Shown: in pieces, positions 7,696-17,048 of the stretch
Layout of the letters: each line of letters opens with the position of its first letter
Numbering within the stretch: the first letter of the stretch is position 1
Assembly (NCBI RefSeq): GCF_019746015.1
Contig: NZ_JAIESM010000026.1
Location: forward strand, 1 to 43,079
Reading direction: 5' to 3'
Length of the DNA: 43,079 bases
Origin: Sphingomonas sp.
GTDB taxonomy: Bacteria; Pseudomonadota; Alphaproteobacteria; Sphingomonadales; Sphingomonadaceae
Notes under the pieces: model-generated
What the model was told of the DNA's origin: nothing
The model's input: only the letters and a program-made list of their open reading frames with translations
Database searches by the model: none
Translations under genes and position numbers: made by a program

Positions 7696-10600
7696 ACGGC
7701 CTTGTCGATTTCGCGCTGCGACAGCGCTTCATCATCCTGTTGCTGCTGGTCGGCATGGTGATTGCGGGCGGGTTCGGCTTCGCCAATCTCAACATCGAAG
7801 CCTATCCGGACCCGGTGCCGCCGATGGTGGAGCTGGTGACGCAAAGCCCGGGCATCTCCGCCGAGGAGATGGAGCGCAACGTCACCACACCCATTGAAAT
7901 CGCGATTGCCGGCCTGCCCAATGTGAAGACGGTGCGCTCGATCTCGCTGTTCGGCCTGTCGGACGTGAAGATCCAGTTCACCTATGACGTGACCTTCCGT
8001 CAGGCCGAGCAGCTGGTGCTGGGGCGGCTGGCCCAGCTTGGCGGCCTGCCCAATGGCGCGCAGCCGGTCATCTCGCCCACCAGCCCGATCGGTGAAATCT
8101 ATCGCTACCGGCTGAGCGGACCGCCCGGCTATTCGGTGATGGACCTGAAAACGGTGCAGGACTGGGTGCTGCAGCGCCGGTTCAAGCGGATTCCGGGCGT
8201 GGTCGACGTCACCGGCTGGGGCGGCAAGCTGCGCAGCTATGAAGTGGTGGTCGACAATGACCGGCTGATCGCCAACGGGCTGACCGTGCCGCAGGTGCTC
8301 GATGCGCTCAGCAAGAGCGACGGCAATGTCGGCGGCCAGACGGTGAATTTCGGCCAGCAGGCGGCCATCGTACGCGGCGTCGGCCTGATCCAGTCGGTGG
8401 AGGCAATCCGCGACACGCTGGTCGCAGATAACAACGGCACGCCGGTGTTCCTGAAGGATGTCGCCGACATCCGCATCGGCAACCTGCCAAGGCTCGGCAT
8501 CGCCGGCGAAGGGCAGGATGACGACATCCTGATGGGCATCGTGCTGATGCAGCGCGGCGCCCAGTCGCTGCCTGCGATCGAGGCGGTGAAGGCCGAGGTG
8601 GAGACGGTCAACTCGAGCGGCATCCTGCCGCCGGGCGTGAAGATCGAACGCATCTATGACCGGTCCGAACTGATCTCGATCACCACCCGCACCGTTACCG
8701 AGAACCTGATCGAAGGGGTGGTGCTGATCTTCCTGCTGCAGTGGATTTTCCTCGGCAATCTGCGCAGCGCAATCATCGTTGCCGTCACCATTCCGTTCGC
8801 GCTGTCATTCGCGGTGCTGATCCTGATTGCGCAGGGCGAATCGGCCAATCTGCTGTCGGTCGGCGCGCTCGATTTCGGGCTGGTGGTGGATGCAAGCGTC
8901 ATCATGGTGGAAAACATCTTCCGCCACATGGTCGATCGCGCGGCCGTCGTGCGCGCGGGGCGGGCGCATTTCACCCCCGCCAACCGCTTTTCGGCGATCC
9001 TGGGCGGCGCTTCCGACGTCAGCCGGGGCATCTTCTTTGCCGCGGCCATCATCATTGCCAGCTTCCTGCCGCTGTTCACGCTGACCGGAGTGGAAGGGCA
9101 CATCTTCGGCCCGATGGCGAAAACCTATGCCTATGCGATTGCCGGCGGGCTGATCGCCACCTTCACCGTGTCGCCGGTGCTGTCGGCGATGATGCTGCCC
9201 GACGAGCTGGACGAGGTGGAAACCTGGATCGTGCGCCAGCTGCGCCGCCTGTACGAGCCGGCCGCCGCGCTGGCGCTGGCCAACCGCACCGCGACGATCG
9301 GCATCGCGGTGGTGCTGTTCGCCACGTCGATGGTCGCGGTGCGCTCGCTGGGGGTGGAGTTCCTGCCGGCGCTGGAGGAGGGCAACCTCTATGTCCGCGC
9401 CACGCTGCCCGCATCGGTCTCGCTGGAAGCGGGGCAGCCGGTGGTGAACGAAATCCGCCGGATCATCGCCAGCTATCCCGAAGTACGCCGGGTAACCACC
9501 ACGCACGGCCGCCCCAATGACGGCACTGACGCGACCGGCTTTTTCAACGCCGAATTCTACACGCCCCTGAAGCCGGCGAACGAATGGCCGTCGGGCGTGA
9601 CCAAGGAAAGCCTGACCAAGGAGCTCGAAGGGCGGCTGCGCGCGCGATACCCCGGCGTCGATTTCGAATTCACGCAATACATTCAAGACAATGTGCAGGA
9701 GGCCGCCTCTGGCGTGAAGGGCGCCAATTCGATCAAGGTTTTCGGGCCGGACCTGGCCGCGCTCACCAAGCTCGCCGGCGAGATCAAGGACCAGGCGGCC
9801 AAGGTGCGCGGCGTGACCGATCTGGGCATCGCCTCGTCGCTGGGCCAGCCGACGGTGCGCATCGACATCGACCGGATCGCCGCCGCGCGCTATGGCCTGA
9901 CGCCCGACGACATCAACAAAACGGTCGCTGCCGCCATCGGCGGGCAGAGCAGCGGCGACCTGTACGAAGCCGGCACCGACCGCCACTTCCCCATCGTCGT
10001 GCGGCTGAAATCCGGTCAGCGCGACAGCCTGGACGCGATCAAGGCGATCACCATCGGCGCCCCCAGTCCCAGCGGCACCGGCGCGGTGGAAGTGCCGCTG
10101 GCCGAGGTGGCCAATGTCCACCTCACCTCCGGCGCGTCGTTCATCTATCGCGAGCATCAGGAACGCTATGTGCCGATCAAGTTCAGCGTGCGCGGCCGCG
10201 ACCTGGGCGGCACGGTGGACGAGGTGCAGGCGCGGATCGCGAAGAACGTGACCATTCCACCGGGCTATCATCTGGAATGGGCGGGCGAGCTGGGCAGCCT
10301 GACCAGCGCGGTGCAGCGGTTGCAGATCGTCGTGCCGATCAGCCTGGTGCTGATCCTGGTGCTGCTGTTTTCCAACTTCCGCTCGATCCGCGACACGCTG
10401 CTGGCCTTTTCGGTGATCCCGATGGCGATCATCGGCGGGGTGCTGGCGCTGGCGCTGACCGGCACCAATTTCAGCATTTCCGCCGCGATCGGCTTTGTCG
10501 CGCTGTTCGGCATCGCGGTGATGGACGGCATCTTGATGGTGACGACGTTCAACCAGCAGCTGGAAGACGGGCATGCCCGCGACGTGGCGATGGCGCGCAC

Positions 10601-10850
10601 CGTGCGCACCTGCCTGCGCCCGGTGGTGATGACGTGCCTGGCCGCCGCCATCGGCCTGTTGCCGGCGGCGGTTTCCAGCGGCATCGGCAGCCAGGTGCAA
10701 AAGCCGCTGGCGCTGGTGGTGGTGGGCGGCATGACGCTGGCGCCCTTGCTGATCCTGCTCGTGCTGCCGGTGCTGCTCGATATCTTCTCGCGCCACCGGC
10801 ACATTCCCGTGGACCTCGACCACCCCCAAGCGGAGCCCGAACCGGCATGA
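7692..10850 (+). CDS. Heavy-metal-type RND efflux pump (CzcA/CusA-like)
   Basis: 1052 aa inner-membrane proton-driven pump with two repeats of six TM helices and two large periplasmic loops. The start MNGLVDFALRQRFIILLLLV and the early NIEAYPDPVPPMVELVTQSPG are typical of the CzcA/CusA branch. TM4 carries DFGLVVDASVIMVEN, giving D394, D400 and E407 with the same 6 and 7 spacing as the essential D402, D408 and E415 of CzcA. A second-half GFVALFGIAVMDGILMV segment is also present. Coupled by ATGA to both neighbours. The substrate cannot be read from sequence; divalent cations are the family expectation. Confidence 0.92.
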   Translation: MNGLVDFALRQRFIILLLLVGMVIAGGFGFANLNIEAYPDPVPPMVELVTQSPGISAEEMERNVTTPIEIAIAGLPNVKTVRSISLFGLSDVKIQFTYDVTFRQAEQLVLGRLAQLGGLPNGAQPVISPTSPIGEIYRYRLSGPPGYSVMDLKTVQDWVLQRRFKRIPGVVDVTGWGGKLRSYEVVVDNDRLIANGLTVPQVLDALSKSDGNVGGQTVNFGQQAAIVRGVGLIQSVEAIRDTLVADNNGTPVFLKDVADIRIGNLPRLGIAGEGQDDDILMGIVLMQRGAQSLPAIEAVKAEVETVNSSGILPPGVKIERIYDRSELISITTRTVTENLIEGVVLIFLLQWIFLGNLRSAIIVAVTIPFALSFAVLILIAQGESANLLSVGALDFGLVVDASVIMVENIFRHMVDRAAVVRAGRAHFTPANRFSAILGGASDVSRGIFFAAAIIIASFLPLFTLTGVEGHIFGPMAKTYAYAIAGGLIATFTVSPVLSAMMLPDELDEVETWIVRQLRRLYEPAAALALANRTATIGIAVVLFATSMVAVRSLGVEFLPALEEGNLYVRATLPASVSLEAGQPVVNEIRRIIASYPEVRRVTTTHGRPNDGTDATGFFNAEFYTPLKPANEWPSGVTKESLTKELEGRLRARYPGVDFEFTQYIQDNVQEAASGVKGANSIKVFGPDLAALTKLAGEIKDQAAKVRGVTDLGIASSLGQPTVRIDIDRIAAARYGLTPDDINKTVAAAIGGQSSGDLYEAGTDRHFPIVVRLKSGQRDSLDAIKAITIGAPSPSGTGAVEVPLAEVANVHLTSGASFIYREHQERYVPIKFSVRGRDLGGTVDEVQARIAKNVTIPPGYHLEWAGELGSLTSAVQRLQIVVPISLVLILVLLFSNFRSIRDTLLAFSVIPMAIIGGVLALALTGTNFSISAAIGFVALFGIAVMDGILMVTTFNQQLEDGHARDVAMARTVRTCLRPVVMTCLAAAIGLLPAAVSSGIGSQVQKPLALVVVGGMTLAPLLILLVLPVLLDIFSRHRHIPVDLDHPQAEPEPA

Positions 10851-12283
10851 TCCGCCCTGCCCCCCGCGCCAGCATGCTGGCTGCCCTCGCGCTGCTGGTC
10901 GGCTGCACCGTCGGCCCGCGCAACCCCGGCACCACCGTGCCGCTGCCCCCCGAACGGCCGGCCGACACGATCGCGCCGGCAAGCGGCCCGGCGCAGCAGC
11001 TGGTCGCCGGCACGCTGGTGGAGCGCGGCTGGTGGAAGAAGTTCGGCAGCGCCAAGCTGAACGCGCTGGTCGACCGCGCCCTTGCCGCCAATAACGACCT
11101 TGCCGCCGCCGATGCCGCCCTTGCGCAGACGCGCGCGCTGGCCCGTGCGGTAAAGGGTGATTTCGGGCCGCAGCTCGACGCCGGCTTCAACGCCAACCGC
11201 ACCCGCGTGTCTGGCCGGTTGCAGGGGCCGCTCCTCGATTCGAACATTCTCGATTATACGCTCAGCACCGCGCAGCTCTCGGTCAGCTATCCGCTCGACC
11301 TGTTCGGCATCGGCCGCAACCAGATCCGCTCGGCGCGTGCTCAGGCCGAAGTCGCGCTGCACCGGCGCGATGCGGCGCGCACCACGGTCGTTACCAATCT
11401 GGTCGTCGCGGTCATCTACCACGCCGCGCTGGCCGAGCAGTTGGCCGCCGCCAAGCAGAGCGTCAGCGACAACCGCCAGATCCTGGCCCTGCTCCAGCGG
11501 CGCCAGGCGCTGGGCGAGATCGGCCAGGTCGATGTGGCGCAGCAACAGACCGCGCTTGCCAATGTAGAAGCGCTGGTGCCGCCGCTCGAACGCGCGCTGC
11601 AGCACCAGAAGAGCCTCGTCCTGACACTCACCGGCCAGCCCGCCGGCGGCGCCGCGCCCGACCTGCCCGGTTTTGACGAGCTGACCCTGCCCGACACGCT
11701 GCCGCTGTCGCTGCCCGCCGCGATCGTTGCCAACCGGCCCGATGTGCGCGCGGCCGAAGCGGCGATGCGCGGCGCCGGCTATGACGTGGGCACCGCGATT
11801 GCCGCGCGGCTGCCGCAGCTCAGCATCAGCGGCACCTTTGGCGGGCAGACCGAAAACATCGCCAATCTGCTGAGCCCGACCAGCGCCTTTTTCGCGGTGA
11901 TCGGCGGCCTCACCCAGCCGCTGTTCCATTCGGGCGCGCTGAAGAACCGTCAGCGCGCGGCCGAAGCCGCGCTGGAAGCGGCCAAGGCGCAATATCGCGC
12001 CGCCGCGCTGCAGGCGTTACTCGATGTGGACGATGCGCTGGCCGGACTGCGCACCGATGCCGGCGCGCTCGATGCCGCCACGCGGGCGCGCACCGCCGCG
12101 GCACAGGCGCTGCGCTTCACCCGGCGCCAGGCCGAATTGGGCGCGACCGGCACGCTGCAGCTGCTGACAGCGGCAGCGGCGGACGCGCAGGCGGCACAGG
12201 CGCTGGTGCAGGCGCGCGTCGCCCGGCTGACCGACACGGTCGCGCTCTATCAGGCGTGCGGGACGGACAGCTTTCCGGGTTGA
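10847..12283 (+). CDS. Outer-membrane efflux lipoprotein, NodT/TolC-type factor
   Basis: 478 aa outer-membrane channel completing the RND complex. The N-terminus MIRPAPRASMLAALALLVGC ends in a lipobox (LVGC, Cys20), so it is probably lipidated. The NodT-type pattern follows: WWKKFGSAKLNALVDRALAANNDLAAADAALAQTRA, LSVSYPLDLFG, and a repeated second half (ANRPDVRAAEAAMRGAGYDVGTAIAARLPQLSISG). The start at 10847 forms ATGA with the pump stop; a longer open frame extends upstream but lies inside the pump gene. Confidence 0.9.
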   Translation: MIRPAPRASMLAALALLVGCTVGPRNPGTTVPLPPERPADTIAPASGPAQQLVAGTLVERGWWKKFGSAKLNALVDRALAANNDLAAADAALAQTRALARAVKGDFGPQLDAGFNANRTRVSGRLQGPLLDSNILDYTLSTAQLSVSYPLDLFGIGRNQIRSARAQAEVALHRRDAARTTVVTNLVVAVIYHAALAEQLAAAKQSVSDNRQILALLQRRQALGEIGQVDVAQQQTALANVEALVPPLERALQHQKSLVLTLTGQPAGGAAPDLPGFDELTLPDTLPLSLPAAIVANRPDVRAAEAAMRGAGYDVGTAIAARLPQLSISGTFGGQTENIANLLSPTSAFFAVIGGLTQPLFHSGALKNRQRAAEAALEAAKAQYRAAALQALLDVDDALAGLRTDAGALDAATRARTAAAQALRFTRRQAELGATGTLQLLTAAAADAQAAQALVQARVARLTDTVALYQACGTDSFPG

Positions 12284-12322
12284 CCGGGCGGGAGGGTGAC
12301 AGGCGCCCTCACCCACGCGCAA

Positions 12323-12408
12323 CCCGTTCGTCCCGAGCAAAGTCGAGGGACGCGATGCAAAGCGTCGCGCCCGGTCCGCGTGTCTCGACTGCGCTCGACA
12401 TGAACGGG
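12323..12408. repeat. Intergenic imperfect palindromic repeat of sphingomonad type
   Basis: Outer arms CCCGTTC (12323-12329) and GAACGGG (12402-12408) bracket two inner dyads of the form CGTCCCGAGCAAAGTCGAGGGACG (quoted here only as its halves: CGTCCCGAGC and GTCGAGGGACG) and TGTCTCGACTGCGCTCGACA. Similar TCGACTTCGCTCG-containing elements are, from memory, frequent in Sphingomonas-group genomes between genes. It lies in the convergent gap after the RND operon. Copy number could not be checked. Confidence 0.65.
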
Positions 12409-12433
12409 TGATGATAGGCTGAGGTGCACTCGA

Positions 12434-12487
12434 GGGCGGTCAGTCAGGGAACCGCCCCACCCCAACCCCTTCCCTGAAGGGGAGGGG
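12434..12487. terminator. Two hairpins between convergent operons, likely bidirectional terminator region
   Basis: GGGCGGT (12434-12440) pairs with ACCGCCC (12451-12457). Next, CCCCTTCCC (12466-12474) pairs with GGGGAGGGG (12479-12487, one G-T wobble) around a TGAA tetraloop. No U-tract follows either stem, so intrinsic termination is not certain. Position between the 3' ends of the RND and M1 genes supports a terminator or mRNA-end-stabilising role. Confidence 0.45.
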
Positions 12488-12498
12488 CTGATGGGGCT

Positions 12499-15400
12499 TT
12501 AACCCGTCACCGCCGTCACATTGTCATCCGAGTTGCGATCGACATATTTGTTATAGGCGTCGACCCCGGCAAAGGCCGGCTTCTTGGTAGAGATGACACG
12601 GATTTCCTGCTTGCCGCTGGCAATCGGGCGGCGGTCGATCAGCACCACGTCCTTCGCGCTGAACGCGCCGATGCCGGGCCGCGCACCGAACAGGCCGATA
12701 TCGACCGTGTCGGCGAGCGGGGTCTCGCGCTCCTTGCCGCTGCCATCGGCATAGAATTTGCGCGCGGCGACCGTGATGCGCGTTTCATAGCGCCCGTCGG
12801 CCAGCTTCTTCACCGTCGCGGTTTCCGCCTTCAGGTCATAGAGCGTAATGCGTTCGAGCAGGTCGCTCACCAGCTGGCGCTCGGCATCGTTGCGGGCCAG
12901 GCTCTTGAAGCCTTCGACCAGGTCGGTCGAGCGGGCATAGGGCGCGCCCTTGAAGCGGAACCGGTCGAGCAGCTTGGCCAGCATCGCGTTGACGCGCGCC
13001 TCGCCCAGCCGGTCCTGCAACAGATAGAGCACGACCGAGCCCTTGCGGTAATGGATATAGGGCTGGTTCTCGACCCGGTTGAGCGGCAGTTCCTCAACCG
13101 ATTCGCCGCCGCGCGAGCGCAGATAATTGTCCAGCTCATATTTCAGGAAGCGGCGGATCTTGTCCTCGCCGTACAGCTTCTTCATCACCATCAGCGCCGA
13201 ATATTGCGCCATGGTTTCCACCAGCATGGTGCCGCCCTGCATTTCGGCGGAAATCAGCTGGTGCGCCCAATATTGGTGGCCCAGCTCATGCGCGGTGACA
13301 TAGGTGACATAGTCGATCGCGTCGGGATCGCGCGTGTCGGCAATGAAGCCGATCCGCTCCGAATAGGGGATGGTGCCGGCAAAGGCCTGCGCGAAGCTGG
13401 CATAGCCGGGGAATTCCAGCACCCGGGCATAATCGAACTGATACGGCCCGAAATTGGCGCGGTAATAATCCAGCGACAGCTTCATCGCATTCAGCATCCG
13501 GTCGACATTATAGGCGTGCTTGGGGTCGAAATAGACGGTGCCCGTCACCCCGCCGCCCAGCGGCATTGATCGTTCGGCATAGGCCGCCGACTGGACCGAG
13601 AAAAAGGCCAAGATTGGTACTTTGGACACGAAGCGCGCGGTGCGGCGGCCATTGGCGGTGCTGTCCGCCACCCGCCGGCCCGGGGCGATGGGTGTCTGCC
13701 CCGCATCGGTCGTGACGGTGATGTCGGACTGCACCCAGCTGGCATTGCCGATATAGTTGCGCTGCGTGGCCGACAAGTCTTCAAGCTTTGCCATGCGCAG
13801 CTGCGAGGGCAGCTTGAACCGCCGCCGCGTGACCGGATCGCTCAGCAGCGTGTCGCGGTCCATACCGATCCGCGGCGCGAACTCGAAATTGTTCAGGAAG
13901 CTGCCGTTGCGCACCATGCGCGTGTCGTCACCCTCGGCACGGAAACCCCGCTGCCACCGCTGGGTGGCAAAGCGCATCTCCACGCCCGCCCCCGGCGCCA
14001 GCGGCTGGTCAAAGCGATAGATGCGATAGCGCAGGCGCTTGTCGTCATGCACCAGCCGCGCGCCCGGCAGATCGACCGACAGCAGCTTCATGTCGGGATC
14101 GATCACGCGCAGATGCAGGTCGCTGAGCGGCGCGCCGGTGGTGTTGACCAGCTGATAGCTGCCGCGTGCCTCGGCCCGCTTTTCGCTGGGGTAGAGGTCG
14201 ACCGCCAGCTTGATGGTGCTGACCGAGGGCTGCTTCACCTTTTCGTAGTGCAGATATTTGCGCTCATACTCGGCGAGCAGCTTGTTGGTGTCCTCACGCG
14301 TGCGATATTCGTTCAGCACGTTCATATTGTAGTAGATGAAGCCGCCGGTTGCCGCTGCGGCCGCCACGCCGGTGGCGATCAGCACGCCGGGCAGCCCGGC
14401 CAGCCGCGCCGGCACCCGCCGCGCGCGCGACGCGAACGACACCTGCGTGCCGCGCCGCCACAGCAGATGCGCCAGCACCCCCAGGATCAGCGCGAAGCTG
14501 CCCCAGTAGAGCCGCAGCCACCAGCCGGTCGCGCCGCCGACATCGTCGCCGTTCATGTCAGACAGGCGGATATTGCCGGTCGAGCCGAAGTTATAGAGCG
14601 GGTGCTCAAACCCCAGATTGTTGAGCGTGATGGTGGCGACCAGATAGATCACCATGATGCCCCAGCCGATATATTTGTTGGGGCTGAGCGCCTGCACGAA
14701 CACCGCCAGCACCGCCAGGATCACCATGTCGGCGGCGCTGGGCAGGACATACCAGGCCAGATATTCGCCCAGCGCCAGATCGGTCTGGCCCCGGATCAGC
14801 TGAACGGCGATCCCGCCCAGCATGGCGATGACCAGGCACGCGATCAGCACGCCCGACACGGCCAGCGTCTTGGGCACCATATAGGCCCAGTTGGGCAGCG
14901 CGGTCGCGTCGATGATCTCGTGCATCTTGCGCTCGCGGTCGCGCCAGACAAGCTCGCCCGAATAATAGATGGCGATGATGACCGGAATGATGCCGAACGC
15001 GCCGTTCAGCACGCCGATCACGCCAAAGGTCAGCGGGCGCGCGGGCGTGCCGTACAGATCATTGCCCAGGAACAGCGCGGACACCGCGTTGAACAGCCCG
15101 ACCAGCATCAGCACCAGGAAAGCGGGGCTGCGGAAGACCAGCGCCATTTCGAACCGGGTGCGTGCCATCAGCTGCGTCCAGCCGGCACGATCGGGCTGCA
15201 GCGCGGGGAGCGTGGCGACCAGCTGCGGCGGCACCGCGGCCAGCTTTGCCTCGCGCCGCGCCGCCCGCTTAAGCGCGCGGCCGGAAATGCCGCGCTCCGA
15301 AAAGCTGAACCGGGCATAGGCAATGGCAAGCGCAACCAGGCTCAGCACGACGCCGAAACCGCGATTGAACAGCAAGGTGGTGGAAAGCGGCGGCACCATC

Positions 15401-16092
15401 CGGTTCGCCTCCGCCGCCGTCCAGTAGCGCGTGGCCTGGCCGAATGCCCCGAAGCCGAACGGCTCGAACAGGGCGGCCGTCTCGCGCAGTTCCGGCCGGG
15501 TGCGCAGCGCCGACACCACGACCAGATAGATGACCAGGAACACGACGACGCCGACATAGCTGTACATCACCGACCGCGTCATCGTGGCGACCGCGAAGAA
15601 CAGCGCAGAGGTGAGCAGAATGTCGGGCAGCGCCATCACCAGATAGGCATGGGCATAGGCCGCCAGATAGTTCGGCCCCAGCGTTTCGCGGTCGACCCAG
15701 GGCATGAACGAGCCGAGCCAGATGGCCAGCGGCACGACCAGAAAGGCAATGCCCGCCGCCAGAAAGGCGCCGGTGAAGCGGCCCATCAGATAATCGAACT
15801 TGCCCACCCGCGTGGACCGCACGATCGGGCCAAAGCCGCTTTCATCGTCGCGCACGATGACATTGGCGACAAACGCCGTCGTCACGAACATGAAGAACAG
15901 CGACAGGATCAGGTGCGTCTGGATGATCGACACCGGGCTGTTGCGGTGGATGCTGCTGCCCCCGGAGCCGATCTGGATCTGTTCGATCGTCGCAGCCCCG
16001 AAGGTCATCAGGAAGAACAGGACGGCGACGGTCCAGAAGACCGGGTTGCGCAACTGGTAGCGCAGCTCGAAACTGGCGATCTTGGCGAACAT
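12499..16092 (-). CDS. ABC-2-type permease fused to M1-family zinc peptidase domain
   Basis: 1197 aa membrane protein. Roughly residues 1-570 form two ABC-2-like permease blocks (TM groups at about 15-270 and 315-570) joined by a cytosolic linker rich in Arg/Ala. Residues about 590-1190 form an aminopeptidase-N-like periplasmic region with HELGHQYWAH at 935-944 (H935, E936, H939). The expected third ligand Glu is E959 in LVETMAQYS, 20 residues after H939, where classical M1 enzymes have 19. The partner ATPase gene ends 23 bp upstream. By architecture this is an ABC exporter or mechanotransmitter with a built-in peptidase; the substrate and direction are unknown. Similar fusions occur in Proteobacteria and Bacteroidetes, but I know of no detailed functional work. 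Confidence 0.85.
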   Translation of the reverse strand: MFAKIASFELRYQLRNPVFWTVAVLFFLMTFGAATIEQIQIGSGGSSIHRNSPVSIIQTHLILSLFFMFVTTAFVANVIVRDDESGFGPIVRSTRVGKFDYLMGRFTGAFLAAGIAFLVVPLAIWLGSFMPWVDRETLGPNYLAAYAHAYLVMALPDILLTSALFFAVATMTRSVMYSYVGVVVFLVIYLVVVSALRTRPELRETAALFEPFGFGAFGQATRYWTAAEANRMVPPLSTTLLFNRGFGVVLSLVALAIAYARFSFSERGISGRALKRAARREAKLAAVPPQLVATLPALQPDRAGWTQLMARTRFEMALVFRSPAFLVLMLVGLFNAVSALFLGNDLYGTPARPLTFGVIGVLNGAFGIIPVIIAIYYSGELVWRDRERKMHEIIDATALPNWAYMVPKTLAVSGVLIACLVIAMLGGIAVQLIRGQTDLALGEYLAWYVLPSAADMVILAVLAVFVQALSPNKYIGWGIMVIYLVATITLNNLGFEHPLYNFGSTGNIRLSDMNGDDVGGATGWWLRLYWGSFALILGVLAHLLWRRGTQVSFASRARRVPARLAGLPGVLIATGVAAAAATGGFIYYNMNVLNEYRTREDTNKLLAEYERKYLHYEKVKQPSVSTIKLAVDLYPSEKRAEARGSYQLVNTTGAPLSDLHLRVIDPDMKLLSVDLPGARLVHDDKRLRYRIYRFDQPLAPGAGVEMRFATQRWQRGFRAEGDDTRMVRNGSFLNNFEFAPRIGMDRDTLLSDPVTRRRFKLPSQLRMAKLEDLSATQRNYIGNASWVQSDITVTTDAGQTPIAPGRRVADSTANGRRTARFVSKVPILAFFSVQSAAYAERSMPLGGGVTGTVYFDPKHAYNVDRMLNAMKLSLDYYRANFGPYQFDYARVLEFPGYASFAQAFAGTIPYSERIGFIADTRDPDAIDYVTYVTAHELGHQYWAHQLISAEMQGGTMLVETMAQYSALMVMKKLYGEDKIRRFLKYELDNYLRSRGGESVEELPLNRVENQPYIHYRKGSVVLYLLQDRLGEARVNAMLAKLLDRFRFKGAPYARSTDLVEGFKSLARNDAERQLVSDLLERITLYDLKAETATVKKLADGRYETRITVAARKFYADGSGKERETPLADTVDIGLFGARPGIGAFSAKDVVLIDRRPIASGKQEIRVISTKKPAFAGVDAYNKYVDRNSDDNVTAVTG

Positions 16093-16115
16093 TGGCGGCC
16101 CTCCCCCCAGCCGGC

Positions 16116-17000
16116 TCAGGCGGCCTGGGTCGCGCGGGTGCGCGCCAGCGTGGCGAAATAAACATCTTCCAGCCCGCCCGACACCGGCGTGAAGCCGTCG
16201 CCCGGGTCATGGTCGGCCAGCACATGGATCACCGTGCGGCCGGCGAACAGGCGCGTCGAAATCACCGTGTAGCGCGCCTGGTGGTCGGCCAGTGCGTCGC
16301 GCGTGATGGTCTTGGCCCACACGCTGCCACGCGCCCGCTCGATCAGCTCGTGCGGCGCGCCTTCCAGCTGGATGCGCCCGCCGGCGAGCACTGCCATGCG
16401 CGGGCACAGATCGGCGACATCCTCCACGATGTGGGTGGACAGGATGACGACGACCTGCTCGCCGATTTCGGCCAGCAGGTTGAGGAAGCGGTTGCGCTCC
16501 TCCGGGTCCAGCCCCGCGGTCGGCTCGTCGACAATGATCAGCGCCGGGTTGCCGATCAGCGCCTGGGCAATGCCGAAGCGCTGGCGCATGCCGCCTGAAA
16601 AGCCGGCAATCGCCTTTTTGCGTACCGCCCACAAATTGGTCTGGTTGAGCAGCGTCTCGACCGTCGCCTTGCGGTCAGCGGCAGAGGCGACCCCCTTCAG
16701 CACCGCCATATGATCAAGCATGTCATAGGCGGAAACACGCGGGTAGACGCCGAAATCCTGCGGCAGATAGCCCAGCCGCGCGCGCAGCGCCTCGGGCTCG
16801 GCCAGCACATCGATATCGCCGAAGCGGATGCTGCCCGATGTCGGCGTCTGCAGCGTGGCGACGGTGCGCATCAGCGTCGATTTGCCCGCGCCATTGGGGC
16901 CGAGCAGACCGAACATGCCGGTCGGCACCGTCAGGCTCACATCGTCGAGCGCACGGGTGCCGTTGGGATAGACATGGGTGACATTGGCAAGGCTGAGCAT
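16116..17000 (-). CDS. ABC transporter ATP-binding protein, partner of the M1-permease fusion
   Basis: 294 aa cytosolic ATPase of the ABC-2 (CcmA-like) exporter class. Walker A is GLLGPNGAGKST, the Q-loop region is LGYLPQDFGVYP, the signature is FSGGMRQRFGIAQAL, Walker B is LIIVDEPTAGLDP, and the H-loop is VILSTHIVEDV. The C-terminal 70 residues (ERARGSVWAKTITRDAL onward) are the accessory domain seen in such exporters. The start at 17000 has GGGGAGGA 7 nt upstream. Transcribed into the fused permease/peptidase 23 bp downstream, so the two probably form one complex. Confidence 0.92.
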   Translation of the reverse strand: MLSLANVTHVYPNGTRALDDVSLTVPTGMFGLLGPNGAGKSTLMRTVATLQTPTSGSIRFGDIDVLAEPEALRARLGYLPQDFGVYPRVSAYDMLDHMAVLKGVASAADRKATVETLLNQTNLWAVRKKAIAGFSGGMRQRFGIAQALIGNPALIIVDEPTAGLDPEERNRFLNLLAEIGEQVVVILSTHIVEDVADLCPRMAVLAGGRIQLEGAPHELIERARGSVWAKTITRDALADHQARYTVISTRLFAGRTVIHVLADHDPGDGFTPVSGGLEDVYFATLARTRATQAA

Positions 17001-17032
17001 GGTTCCTCCCCGATTTGAGCAGGACCATAGCA

Positions 17033-17045
17033 GGGGTGTATTATA
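17033..17045 (-). promoter_or_regulatory. Candidate promoter -10 for the ABC-M1 operon
   Basis: On the minus strand TATAAT occupies 17045-17040, within an AT-rich patch that stands out from the GC-rich surroundings. A start site near 17033 would leave a leader of about 33 nt before the ATPase ATG. No good -35 hexamer is seen at the usual distance, so confidence is limited. Confidence 0.4.
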
Positions 17046-17048
17046 TGT

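Noticed and set aside
9584..10846. N-terminal extension of the outer-membrane factor by about 420 codons
   Set aside because: This part lies out of frame inside the RND pump gene; the lipoprotein signal at 10847 is the true start.
14047..16161. 704-codon plus-strand frame opposite the permease-M1 gene
   Set aside because: Composition is His/Arg/Gln-rich and repetitive with no fold features, unlike the coding strand.
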